From the NCBI GenBank assembly GCA_013365325.1, contig JABVXV010000131.1:99281-156656 (forward strand): a stretch of DNA of 57,376 nucleotides, read 5' to 3'. Within the stretch, counting starts at the first letter, position 1; every line of letters starts with the position of its first letter. The stretch is from Dipetalonema caudispina. Taxonomy: Eukaryota; Nematoda; Chromadorea; Rhabditida; Onchocercidae. Position numbers and translations under genes: made by a program. The notes beneath the pieces are model-generated. The model did not search any database. It worked only from the letters and a program-made list of their open reading frames with translations, and was not told the origin of the DNA. This document shows, one piece after another, positions 10,511-24,200 of this stretch.

Positions 10511-13500
10511 TCAACGAAATCCGCCACGTGCATTATTCTGTGCCTGTTGATTACGACGCATTTGTTCATCGTTGATAACCTTATCAATCATCATACGTCC
10601 GTTACGTATGCAGTCCACATCTCCGGTTAAACTGAAATCAAACGGATGTTAATAATGTCAGGAATGCAAATGCGGAATACTTGTTGAACTGGGTTTTACA
10701 ATCATTTGCTTTCCTGTATTGTCATCAAAACTTTCTCCTTTCGTTCTTAATCACCTCCAAAAGAGATAATTGAATGTCGTAGCTCCACTATTCTTAACTT
10801 TTCATCACTAATACTAAGGAACCCTTCTCCTTTACTACACCAGACGACAAATCCTTTCTTTTTTTTCGGATACTGTAGAATTTGCTTATCTGTTAAGAGT
10901 ACGCAAACGCGTTAACTATGACGAGATGTGCAACATTACGTGTTTTTTGTGGCTGACCATTTAAAGTAATAAATTACAATTTAGAAATTTAGAAAACTCA
11001 AAAACTCGAAACACATTAAGCGCCAAATTTTAATCTTCAGCTGCAAAATATCCCTTTTTTTTAATTGCACATAACTTTGTCATTACTTTTTACGATAACT
11101 CATATTTTGAAACGCTTCATAAATAAAACACAAAAAAACTGTTTCTATACCATAGTTATTCTTCGTGCTACGTAGCATATTTTTCACTTTCGTCATTATA
11201 TATGAAGTTGCCACCCAACAGCATCCAGTGTTGCTTGTTGTTTAATCCATCAGTTGAGAATTTTATTTTTTCATGTTTGGAAGGAAAAATATCCCTTATG
11301 TCATCCTAACATTTGTTATCGGCAGAAAAATGAACACAATCAAATTCTGCCAAAATTTTCATAAACTGTATGCGAAACTGTCACTGTACCTTACAAGACG
11401 ATTCCCTTGTCCTGCAGCCGTACCGCGTTTGTGTACTTCCACTTTACAACCGCTTAAATGCTGAATTTCGGCCAGCGTTTTAGCTCTTGGACCGAGAATT
11501 GCTCCAACAATGGTGTCAGGAATCTGGAAAATGACCCATGTAGAAGAAAACACAGAAATAGAGGCCGAGTTATGACCGATCAAATCTAGACTGTGATTAA
11601 CACAAAGTGTCCAATTTTAATTAAATGAAAGCTACCCGTAGTAACCTCTTTATTAGAATGAAAAGATAACTGTTATAAGTGTTCAAAAAAAATTTCGCGC
11701 CCATCAAGATAAAAGTGATAGGGATCATTCAAAAATACTTCCCAAAATTTGCACCTTACTGCTGAACAATCTTTCATATTCCCCTCTTATCCCTATGCAA
11801 GCGATCGAGAAAATGTATATTAAATTTCAAATAAAAAAGACCACTTGCCCACCTCGAGGTCAATATGATTGTTGTCGATAATCTTTTCCTTAATTACGGA
11901 AGCAGCAAAATTTTGCCCGCTCGATGAGCTACTGTTTTGTTTATTCTGGCTTAATACATCGATCAGAACGCCACCAACGCCACTCAGTGACTACAAGATA
12001 GTTCTGTAAGTGTGGTTCCAAGTTTTCAATTTCTGTAAGTCTGTTTCTATAAGCTCCTAACTCTTTATGAACACAATTCCGATGTATTACTCACCAATTT
12101 ACAAATCAGTTATTTTCTTTTATCCCTATTTTTTTTAAAAAAAGATTTGAAAATATCAAATGAGTTCACGAAACAACAACAATTCACATGACCACATACG
12201 GAGTCTGTTTTAAAATTTTTGAATAGTGAATTTCTGCAAATCACAAACTCGTCATTCTTTATTACAAAAACCTTTCTACCTTTTTAAAAAAAAAGATTCG
12301 AAAATATATCAAACGAGTTCGAAAAACAACAACAATTCACATGACTATACACGGACTCTGTTTTGGAAAATTGTCAAACATAATACTCTAGATTTTCGTC
12401 TGGCATCATTTCATGTCATACATATATAGAAGTTCCGAGAAATGTTCCAAGTCATGTGCAACTTAATACTGAACCAAGATTAAAAATTGCAGACACGGCG
12501 AATTAAACAATCGCATTACACTGCTTGCAAAGTCGTCCAATGGTGATGGCGGTGACCTAATATTCCCAACAACCGATATCCAAGAATGGAACACCTTCCA
12601 TGAAAAAGAATCGAATGGAAAACGGAAATGCTAAGTTCCCAGTCTATTAAGAAAACAATGTAACTATAAATAGAACCTTGCCGAAAGATATGTGAAAATC
12701 TGCAATCGGTGGATTCGGAAAATGTGTCTCATGAAAAACTCTAGCGATTGAAAGCCTGATAAGAGAAAAAAAATGGAGTACACGCTGCATAGAGAAACTG
12801 TGCCGCTGAAAGGATTGGTTCAAAAACCGTCTACGATTTAACATTAATAAGGACCCGAATCCTACCTGAACGATATGCAGTGCATTTGGCGACAGTTGAC
12901 ATTTCTTATTAACTAGAGTGAGCTGAAAAGGGTTTTTCGAAATAAATTTAACTTAGCACCTAAAATTTAACGAGTCTAATGCACCAAATGACCTGGAAAT
13001 TCCAAAAAACCTAGAATCTTCGGAATAAAATGCTGACCATCCAGAAATCAGTGGGGAAGAAATCGTAAATATTGAACGGGATGTATTATTATGAAACGAA
13101 ATTAGTACACTATTTATCTGCATACTGATTTTTACTGGCAATTCAGAAATAGAAATATACTTATCTTTTTATGAAAAATGAAAATCACAAAAAGTAATAA
13201 AAAGTTTTATGAAGTTTTTCTGGAAATTTAAAATAAATAGGAAGAACGGATGAGTATCAATAATAGATATCAATAGGAAATTCAAAGGGTACAATGAACA
13301 TAGAAGAAAAAAATTGTTAAGGGAAAAATACTAGATGGAAACAAAATGGAAACAAACCTTACCGACAGGTTATATAATGATATGGGAACTTGACAGAACG
13401 TGGAAAATGCAAATTGTTAATACAAATAAATATTAAAGCGAAAAGATAGAACTTAAAAAACGATTAAAGGAAAAAATTGATTTCAAAATAATGAATTAAC

Positions 13501-16500
13501 GCGCAGCGATGATGCTACATAAGATTTTGTCAGCTAATGAAAATGATCAAAATTACTTGCCAACTGTACATTAAAAAGAAAAATTAATTGAACTATGACA
13601 CCGGAGAGTGCGCCACATTATTCACGCCTATTCTCTTCTATTCCACAACAAAAAAAATTATCAGGCATGCATGGCTGATGGTATATAGGATTTAAATTAG
13701 AGAGTGACTTAGAACAAAGAATTGTTAAAATTCCCTAAAATAACTTCATTTGATAATCAAGAACTTGATGAAGCAGCAGGAATCTATAATCAAATCCAAA
13801 GTATACGAAACTTTTTTGTTTGCTATAAAAAAGTCCAGCAAATGCAGTCCAAAAACTTGAACGGTATAAAAATTGAATTAAAATTTTCATAAAAAGAGTC
13901 CATAAAGTGACAAAAGATACAAATCTCAAACTGTAGACTTACAAGCTTTCAAAAAAGACCACTGGTTACTACTTTATCGATAAAAGAATGATTGTACTTT
14001 GCTTAAATCGTTTTGTCCTCCGCTTGCTGCAGCTCCTGCTGTTCCTCCTGCAGCACCACTTGCTCCCCCCGTCCCACCAGCGAATCGCCGATCAGCATTA
14101 TCGACCGTGGCTGCCGTACCTGCTAAGTTAGTGGTCTCGAATCGTTGCGGCTGTGATAAACCTTGAGAGGAAGTCAAAGAGGGAGTTTCGTTCGTCCGCA
14201 TCTGTGCCATTGCGGCAACACCGAGTCCGAGGCCCAAACCCATGATATTATATTTTGCCAAAATCTGGAACATATATAGTCTGGCAAACGAAATCAACGG
14301 TACCGTAAGTCAGGTTTAGCGGAAATAATACCGTTGAACCATGAAAAAAGTGAGGTTGAGAGAGGCGAACTTATCGAAAAAGAAAATAGTTTTGAATGAA
14401 AGACGCAATGGAACTTTTCTAATAAGAAGTACAAAGAAAAAAAAAAATCATAGGTTCTTGTCGAAAACGCTGATACCCATTAATTTGCAAGATTCACCTG
14501 CATGGCTTGCATAACTTCTGCTACACTGGTCTCATTGAAGCCAGATGTGCGCAAAGTTGACTGTAAACTGTCCAGGAATGCCAGTAACTGCAAAATATGA
14601 CGGAGTTTTTCAAATTTTGAAATAAAGTCAAGTAGAGGATAAATCAAGCATGTTTCAGAGCACTGCCTGAATTCGAAACCCGGCGAGTTATTCATGTCTT
14701 CGATTTCCTCCACACTATATTTTATGGACTCGAAAACAATCTAAATCACTGGAAAACGCCCTTCAAGAAAAAGAACTTAGAAACAAGGGAAATCTAGTAT
14801 ATTGACGACAATATATTTGAATAAATCCGAAAATGTATACCTCATTATTCCCTAAGCCTTGCATAGGGTTAAATTTGAAACCAGCCATATTGTTCTGCTG
14901 ATATAAATCCTTCGCCGGTGCTGCATACGTCGCTTCTAAACAAAAGTGACGATTTAAGTCCAACCAATAATAATGCAAATTAAAAATTTGAAACTGTAAC
15001 TACTATTTCATTTCACTTTCAATAGCGTCATTGTTTACTAAGTTTTTTCTGAACTCTTTTTCTACACGTTACTATATGAAAGCGAATGAAAGCAAGGCGA
15101 ATGGTATGGAAGCATTCATATGATAGTACCATCACTAAGAAGAAGGCAGACGAGCAGTACACTTTATGTGATGGTATAGAGTAGATTTTTATGGGTAAAC
15201 AAAGTGGTTTAAAATGGCAATTTTGGCTTGAGAAACTACGACCGAAAAAAACCCGCGCAAAGATGAGAAATGACCGATTATTCATAAGAACAACCCAACT
15301 TAAATCATTCTATAAATAAGTTCAGTGAATTGATTGTTAACCCAAAAACACCATCAAGTGAATTCACTAATTACCTAATTTCACAATCTATCCGTAACTT
15401 TAACACTAAAAATATCTACAGCTTTGCATATTGAAGAGTTAGCTGATGAAAATACATACACTATAAATATTATTTCCCTTATAAAAAACATTGACAGCGC
15501 ATATATAGCACCTTAGAATTTCAACTAGACCTACTCAGACAAATAAGTAGTGGATTGTGTTCGAGATGTCAACGAACACTGGTAATAATAATTGCATCAC
15601 AATGATTTCCCAAGAGTTCATAGTAAACTATGACGTTTCATATGGATAATTATGGAACAATTAAATCTAAGCCATTTCTTATGTGCTAACTCTGAACTTT
15701 ATTACTGTATACGGTGTTTGTAACGAACCATTAATATCGGAAATATCCATTTATAAGAATGGTTTGGAGCAAGTGATTAATGATGTTTTGATCGGGGAAA
15801 AACGTGCATAGTTTAAGAAAAAATCGAATTTATCGCTTAAAAAAGGCTGGACCTTGATTAAGAAGAGGCAAACCTGAGACTTTTTGACGATTGCGATCAG
15901 AACTGCCCGGACACAGAATGGGCAAAATTTACTATGTAGGAAAAATGTGGTTTATTCAAACCACTTCTTGAGGAGAAGAACAATGACGATAAAACAAAAG
16001 AATAATTTTTTCTTTGCATAATTTGCTCAGTGTTATGAGTAATAGCAAAGAGGAGGAGGAGGAGTAGAAAGCAGGAATCCTTAATCATTTCAAAACAAGA
16101 GGAGAAGATCAGACCTTCACAAAGAAAGGAAGACATGATCTGAGAATACTTCAAAAATCCAGGATTTCTCGGGAAATCCGTATTCAGAAAAACCGGCAAC
16201 AGCTTTTCCATCCTGACTTCCACAATCTCCCCCTCTTTACTGTTCTGGAATCATCATTATCAGTCCACCAAATCTCACCTAAAGCTCTTTGCTGATTCGG
16301 CTGCCAAACTTGCGCAGCAGCATGACTGATCTGCCCAAAATGGTTTTGCTGCACTGTTGGAGCACCACCAAACTGCGGTGCATTCTGGCTACGGTTGCTG
16401 AAATCGAAGGGCTGAATCGTCTGGCCCTGGACACCACCACCTATTCCATGTAACAAGCCACTAGCCGGGCCAAAATTATCATCCTTATGATCTGGTACTG

Positions 16501-18780
16501 TTGCCATGGCATGCTGCGGATCTGCAGCTACCTTTTCCAAGACACGCTGAAGGGCATCCATTAGAACTTCATCCTGTTCAGCAGCTATCGTGATGATTCG
16601 TTCCTGGCTTACTTTAGCTTCCTGGCTACCAGCTTTGGGATAGACTTGGATATTTGCCCCAGTCTGCTCACGAATTTCTTTGATACGCGCACCACTCTTA
16701 CCGATCACCATTCCGGCCGAAGTATTTGGCACCACGAGTTTCATCTGAATTTTTGATGACTTTGTTTTTTTGAATCCAACACGATCTTGGATACACCTGC
16801 AGCGTTTTGCACAGTCCGGATGAGGATCTACGGTCAGCAAAGAAAGTTCAAACATTTTGTGGTAGGGGATCAAGTTCAAATTATCTAAAACAATTCGTAG
16901 AGGTAAAAATGAGTTAAATAAAACAAACGTAAGTTCCTAAATATTTAAGAACAGTATATGGCAATTTAATAGTATAAAAGTGATTGTGCCCCATCAGGAA
17001 CATGCAAAACAAATTTCTCTACTACCTAACTGTCAACAAGCACACAAATTTTTGAGGGAAGATTTTGAGGTTAAGAAAAGATCCGAATTCGTCTCTTCAG
17101 ATAAGCATGATCGAAAGGTATTTGTGTGAGAGAGAATAGACTCTGACCACGAGAGGTAAGCTTTTCTGGAACAATCTGTAAACCAAATTGATTAGATGAG
17201 TAATAAAAGATAATGAAACTTCCGGAATTCAACATTGCTAGAATATGTATTGAGAGCAAGATGATTGACTTTCTACAGCAAATTGATTATGAATTTCAAA
17301 AAAAACACTATTTGAATGGATATGTTTTTTGGAAATGAAGAGACGAACAATTGTAAAAATTCTAAAAACAGTGGGAAACTGAATTCGAAGAGAATTGAAT
17401 TTCTCGGAACTGAAATTAATTCAAATTTTCAAAAACAAATGAAATCCCCGAAAGATGATAATCTGGACGATTTCCAGTTAGAATATGGCGAAGTATGATA
17501 GAAAGCAATGCAAAAGCATTTCGGTAATTCGAATTCTTGCTCACCTCATTTTTGCGTTCCATTCCTTTATGATCGAAAATATCTGATGGGGTATTGTTGT
17601 CAACTTTTTCACGAATCTTCTCCAAAATAACATCGGAAACTTTCAGGACAGATGCGATTTTCCCCTTCACTAAACAAATTCGTTCATTGGTTCCTGAAAA
17701 CTCCATATGCTACATCTATTCATAATTAGGAAATGTTCAGTTATTAACTGGTGGAATGAATAATATGATCAAAATTTCCCACAGATGAAACATATCTAAA
17801 AGCGATTAGTGAAGATATTGCCTCAATCAGACTGAGTTATCCGAACATTACATATAAGTGGCTAAAGAGTTATTTTCAGGAGGTCTATAGCAATTACGTG
17901 CAATGAACGATGCTTGTTCTGAAAATAGATTCATTTTCCATCTTAATAACAGTTTATGAAGTGTTAAACACAAACCTGGATATACTTCCTGATTTTTACT
18001 CATTTGCAAACGGCAGCCAGATTCGCTTTTTAAATTACGCATTGTTTCTCCTCCTTTGCCGATCAGAGCACCAACAGCTGCTGACGGAATTAGTACCTTT
18101 ACTTGCACCATGTTGTCTAGAAAACAAATAGTGAGATTTCGTCTGGACTCGTACTAGCGAATGTCACATGAATGAATTTTTTCAGAAATTCCCGGGATCC
18201 AATAAGTATGGGAAATAATGTTATAATTATGTTAAATTGTGATTATCGCAATTCAAGAAAGAAGTTGGGGCTATAACCGTATTTGTTATTTTGGCCGCGA
18301 TTTAATTTAAAGATTCACAATCGTCTGCCGCGATGCGGCTCATCATCATCGAGTCCTTTTTGTTTTTTTGCATATAATTCAACTGATGACACCAATCACA
18401 GTCCTTTTTTCGTCAGGGTGAACACAAGCCAAATCGTTCAAATCCTTCCAAAAATTGTGACTGACCTTCGAAATCACCTTCTTTTCTCCAACGAAAAGAT
18501 GGAAGGGAGATGAAATGTGCCTCACAAGACAGTAGGCTTCTAGAGTCCCATTCTGTATTCTACTTCTTAATATTGGCCATTCTTTTTTTTTTTTTTTTTG
18601 CTAAAAAAACTTTTCAGATTTCGAAAATTTTGCAAAATTACCTTCTGTATCTGAAACATGAGCTTTCTTCGTTGCTGGTCCGCCACGTTCATCTCGCGTA
18701 CGCTTTTGTCCAGCCGAAATAGTCCCTTGCATAGCAGTCGGATTGCTTTCTACAACGCTTATCAAATGCTGTTCATTCAT
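10511..18780 (-). CDS. nova-1: NOVA-type three-KH RNA-binding splicing regulator
   Basis: Ten minus-strand exons: 18780-18642, 18116-17976, 17693-17545, 16744-16279, 14935-14841, 14587-14498, 14264-13998, 11990-11853, 11523-11390, 10631-10511. They sum to 579 residues plus TGA, with all phases consistent. KH1 spans exons 2-3 (VKVLIPSAAVGALIGKGGET, then ERICLVKG and ILEKIRE). KH2 is in exon 4 (LVVPNTSAGMVIGKSGARIK). A Gly/Ala/Gln-rich linker includes MGLGLGLGVAAMAQ, as in NOVA. KH3 spans exons 8-10 (IPDTIVGAILGPRAKTL). The order and spacing KH1-KH2-long linker-KH3 and the NOVA-like phrases separate it from PCBP and FUBP families. The N-terminal KRTRDERGGPATKKA looks like a nuclear localisation signal. 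NOVA proteins bind YCAY clusters in pre-mRNA and control alternative splicing, chiefly in neurons. In KH3 the GxxG loop reads GPRA. The 5' end is uncertain: the first exon may instead start at an acceptor at 18768 and be fed from an exon at 19414. Confidence 0.88.
12131..12364. repeat. ~82-bp direct duplication in a NOVA intron
   Basis: Two diverged copies, 12131-12211 and 12281-12364, lie 150 bases apart. Each has a T/A-rich head, the core ACAACAACAATTCACATGAC, and a tail ending with a CTGTTTT block (GGAGTCTGTTTT and GGACTCTGTTTT). They differ at scattered positions and a few small indels. They sit in the intron between the exons at 13998 and 11990. Confidence 0.85.
12540..12555 (-). promoter_or_regulatory. 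YCAY cluster in NOVA pre-mRNA
   Basis: On the transcribed (minus) strand the sequence GTCACCGCCATCACCATTGG contains four YCAY tetramers (TCAC, CCAT, TCAC, CCAT) within 16 bases. YCAY clusters are the known binding element of NOVA proteins. The site is in the gene's own intron, so autoregulation is possible but not shown. Confidence 0.35.
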
Positions 18781-19365
18781 TGATAGTATTTAATTTGATT
18801 TGCACAACTCACACTTTTCTCTGTGCTAATTTATTTGTTGGATATTTAACTTCCTGCTAAAAATACAAAAACACACAAACAAAATCTGAAATACGGATCT
18901 GTCAAATACAGCAGTTATGAACTATACGTTTATTTCATACTTATATCCCTATAAATGGACGACGTCCGTACTCTCAAAAATATCACTAACTCCAGGGTTT
19001 AACTTCTGCTTAGAGACTGAGGAAAAGCTCAGAAGAGAAAAAATAGTGATCTAAATCATTTTAAGGCAGGGCAACATTTCTCTCCTGCTCTTTTTGATGT
19101 TATTCCAACAGAACATCCTTCATCCAAGTCAAATTCCAAAAAGCATGGGTTGTTATGCAAAAGTTATGCTGAGAAGTACAAATGTTATGCTGAGAATACA
19201 ACTTTACCAGCACAGTGGCAATTTTAATTTGACAATGAACCATTTTCACCATTGTCGAATACTTAATTACTTACTTAGTGGCTGGTGAAGGAATGCAACT
19301 TTGGATACTTAATTACTTCCACTTTTATTCTAGACCTAAAAATTAAACACAATTCCAGTTTTTAC

Positions 19366-19414
19366 CATTATCTTTGTTATCATCCATTGTATCACTTATA
19401 ATATCGTTAGCCAT
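19366..19414 (-). other. possible alternative first coding exon of NOVA
   Basis: On the minus strand an acceptor ttttttgtag is followed by a short open frame containing the ATG for MANDIISDTMDDNKDN, ended by a donor G|GTAAAA. The frame (phase 1) does not join directly to the next NOVA exon (phase 0), so an intermediate exon would be needed. It may belong to another isoform or be a chance frame. Confidence 0.3.
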
Positions 19415-21255
19415 CAGTTTCAAATCAAACACCTACAAAAAAATACAGTGTGAGGAAATAGCTCAAGAAGAACTTGCTCATACATAACCGTTCATGAAAG
19501 AACGCACGAAAGTGCCCGAAAGAACCTTCAAACATGAAATAAGTTACTGAAGTTACAATTATCATTATTACAGTATAAGTAGTTGAGCATCTTGTAAATC
19601 AAGTAACATAAGCGTAAGCAATCGCTAAAAGTACTGATTGTACAATAAATCATTACAATAAATCGCTACAGGTAATTTCCAGGATTCTGGCGAAATCATA
19701 GGAAATATTATTGGGATTATAATTATTAGTTCCTATGTAAAATACATTAATGTTAATAACTTCAAGTAAACAAGTCCCATTAGCACAAATGCATTCATCA
19801 AATACGCCGTCTCATTATGTTTGGTTGTTCCACATAATTTGAACTATTTAACTTCAGTCTGTAGACATAGACACAATGAAGGAAATACTGTACCTTTCCC
19901 GGACTTTCCACACGCCGTGACCTTTAACCTTATATCTCCAACCTTAATCATAAGGGGAATCGAAAAAGCAGCCCAAAATGACAACAACAAAAACGAAACA
20001 CAACCCCTTACGTTGCACTGAGTATCCCACAAATAGTTATCGATTGCCGAATTCCCATTTAACGATACCGTTGCAGCCCGTTAAAATATCGAAAGATCAG
20101 TACGATATAAAATTTAACCCAGCAGAAGACTACTGTAACTGCTGCTAATATTGTCATGCCATGATGATTTATGTTTAATTTAAGATTTGTTATTTATTCA
20201 TTCATTTATGCTATTGTTACCATAGTAGCAGGAAAAATTTTGCATAACTATTGATATTACTTGCCATACTGTAGTATAGTATTATGCTACGGTACTTTTT
20301 AGTTACCGTATTTACATATCACATTTTGTTATATTATTATATTGTACTATCATAAGTTTTGCAGTACCACTCAATAGGTCATTCATTAAATGTGACCAAT
20401 TTAATAATATTATGATTGAAAAATATTAAGACAATACATTCGTTTCATTAAAAGTTAATATAATCTTTTAAGTAAATATTATTTAATCACTGGTAATAAT
20501 TGGAAATGAATTGAACAGAATGAATAATTTGATTTACTATCAAGGAAAGAAGAAACAAAACAGCGGGGATAATTTGCTTCATCCGATAATACCTTTTCTT
20601 AAGTAACTAAAAAAATTATTGTTATGATGCAATTATTTGAAATGTGTATGGTATTGCAATATGTATAATATTAATTATTTGATCACTTTTTCAACTACAT
20701 TATAATTATTAGAAATATTTTTCCTTCATCTACAAAACAAATATGCTTCTAGCTTTTTCAGGAGAAATTCCATTTAAAAAAAGATCAGGAACAAAGTGGC
20801 AAATAAAAGTAATTCACAAAACAGAGGACTAAGCTATTTTTAATTTTAAGAAGGTCTGGAAATAAAATCGGACGACAGGATTTATTAAAGTTTACGTATG
20901 TTAGAAGTTTTCTTTTTTTGCTTAAATTTTGAATTTTATAAAGTAATATGCAAGAAAGAGACATAAATTTGCTTTTTCAAATAATTTGAAATTTTTTTTC
21001 GGTGCATAAATCAAAAAAATTAGTGATGTGAATGAATCTTTTCCATTTAAATATTTATTGTGAAATTATTGGAGGCATTATTACATTGAATAAATTGTTG
21101 GTTTAATTAACTTGCACCAAAATATCACAAATTAATTTACTGAGGGTAAAATTTCACATACTGATTAAGTTATAGCAATCAATAAGTCTGCTAAATATTA
21201 TAGATGATGATAAGTTATATATGAATTATCATTCGGCCAGTTTACCTTCGAAATT
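19415..21255. other. non-coding stretch upstream of NOVA
   Basis: About 1.8 kb, becoming very AT-rich beyond 20100. Frames on both strands at 19820-20030 are overlapping and show no family resemblance. It should contain the NOVA promoter and the 3' UTR of the secreted protein at 21256. Confidence 0.4.
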
Positions 21256-24200
21256 TTAACTAAATGGATCAAATTTCAACAGATCAATTGCTCCTTTGAT
21301 TTCTTTATTACTTGCAGCCAAATCACGTCGTTGATCAATCTCTTTAACAATCCGTTTTATCTCTACCAAATATTCTTTCTCACATTCACTGATCATTTCT
21401 TTCTTGTTATCACATCTTGTAGCACCAGACAAACACTTGTAATATGCTAACTAAAAATTTAGTAACTTTTAGTTGAAGAATTAGTCGAGAGCTAAAAAAA
21501 ACAAAAAAAAAAGATTGCAACGTTGAAAGATAGCATAATTGATTGATAATGGCAATGCAAACGATTGTATATGCAAACAAACTTCCAAATCATTTTCAAA
21601 TTCTCTACAGTATTCTTCAGCATATGTTCGCATTATGCAAGCCGGAAAATTTTTGCTGCAATGAATTCTAGATTTTAACATTTCGCAAAAATATTCTAAA
21701 TTAATTGGAAATGCCATTTGTGCTTTACGGAATACAATTTTGATAATGTTGACAGTACTGAAATTTTAGAAATTCGAAGGAAATAAAGCTGATTGTTTGC
21801 ATTTGATATGTTTTGAACTTTCGCTATTCATCAATCAATGCAACCGAATTTGATGCAATCCAACAATGGATGAAAATGAAAATGCATCTGACCGATGATT
21901 AGCTTAACATTGAGCAATAATATATTGAATGCTACCATCAACTACTACTGTAATTTGCCACTAACGGTTACTGTAGTTTATCATTTCTACTATTGTAACT
22001 TCAGTTATATTTTTTATTATTAAACTAACATACTCGCATATTTCTTTTTGCGGATCCCATGTGGTAATATTATAGCATTGTTTTTGTATTTCATGACATA
22101 AAAGATGCTTCGTCGCTTTAATGATCAACTGTTTCAGGATTATTGAAGTCCATCGCATTCCGGATTTAGCGCAGTCTTCTGTAAAACAGTTCTGTGATAT
22201 ATTTTATCTGCATATCAACGAAAATTTAATTAAATGAAACGATCGAATGCAATATTAACCAATGAGAGCTGCAAGTCGTTCCAGAAATTCCCCATAGCCC
22301 GGTTCATTGATGCAATTTGATGATACTACCAGTTCAGTTATACATTCTATTGAGAAATATCTAAATTAATGTTTATGAGTTCAATTAATTTTTAACGCTA
22401 AATCGCAAGTAGAGACGTAGGACTGTAGTAAAAAAGTGATATGATATGGGATATATCTTTATTATGAAACGTATATAGCCAGAAATAATGAGTAAAAGAA
22501 AGTTAGTGCAAAATTTTTTCAAACTAATTAACGAAGAACAAAAAATTTTGCTCATACAATTTAATTTTAATCATTCGTTGAAGTTTATGCTACGATACCA
22601 TTTCGTCGAATATATTTTATGCATAGTGAAAAGTGGAAAAATTACTTTATTGTAAAAAATTCATATTAGCAGACATTAGAGGTCTCGAAAAAACAGAAAA
22701 AATGGAAATTGAAAAATTATATTGATTCAATACTAATGAGAAAAGAGAATAAATTACTACTCCCATAAAATTAATTGTTTTACTAAATATTTATTTTAAA
22801 TTGAATAACAAATATTATTTGAGATTAAATAATAATATTATCCGAAATTGAAAAATATAATTAAATAACAATAAATAGTGTCATTTAGAAAGATAAATGA
22901 TTGTGTGGAAATCGTCTCTCTTTTAAATTAAATTAGTAAAATTTTCCAAAATACTTAGCTTTGATAATAATTCCAGTGTGGTATTTCAAATTTTTGAATT
23001 TGTTTACATTTCTAGTATTACGAAAATTTTTATTCCATTCAACCTATTGGGACTAAAAAATCTCTATCAAATGATATAGCATATCATTTAGACTAATTTA
23101 CTTCAAATTTCAAAAATAGATCTCCCACTCTGTCACCCGACAAAGAGTAACGCACGGTAAGATTTCATAAGATTTATTGTATAACAACTAGAAGCTTTTT
23201 CTCTTACCTAAACATGGTGTTTCAAACTGAATTTTTTTTCCGGAAAGTTTGAAAAAAATAAAAAAAAAATGATTGTTCAGTACTCTTCGCATAATCCAGC
23301 TGGTGGAATGAATGGAATCGTATTCCAATGCTTGGTGCAATTCAGTAAAGCTTCGTGACATTTTTCGTCGATAATATCTAAAAAAAAAAATTTTTTTCAA
23401 GCAGAATTTTTAATATATTCGATTCCCATATTTTGATATTATGCGAAACTTTTAATTTACACTTTGATATCTTTTATAAGCGATATAATTGTATGTTGAA
23501 AGTTAAAATTTTCAAATGATATCAACTGCATTACAACCATTTTTTTTTTTTTTTCTCTTTTGTTTGACTTTATAAGCAGAAATTGGTGATGAAAAATTGA
23601 AAGGATATTTCATTTGTTCAACCAAAAGACAACAGTTAGTTAATTTATATTTACAAAATTAATTGGGAGCTAATTTGAACTATAAAAGTTTCTTTTTTTA
23701 AGAAGTTTAAGTCTGGAACGATACATTCTTTCTAAAATTTTCGACATGGAACGAGTCTTTTTTTCATTTTTTTGTCGTTATAAAGTAAAATTTTTAAAAA
23801 GAACAATCATATTGAAAATTTCAGTCTAGAACAATATTCTTCTTCCCAAAAAATTTTATTCTAGGACAGCATTCTTTTTGAAAAATTTTCAATGGAAAAT
23901 TTCAAAAATCACTTTTATCATTTAGCTTTCCTATTGCTTAAATTTAAACTCTTAATATTAATCGAATTCTATATAATGTGCAAAATATTGGCTGATTCAT
24001 AATATTTGAAGTAATAAGGAACATTTCATTCTGTGAAAAATTGAAAAAGTTTCAATTTTTTTGCTGATCATAAATTGATAGAAGGCACGAAACAATCAAA
24101 CAAATCATTGATAATTGGATTAGATTGAAATATTCTTAAATTGAAGGCTTTATGAATGGATTTTTTTTTAGATCATACTCCTGTTAGAAGTAAAATAGTT

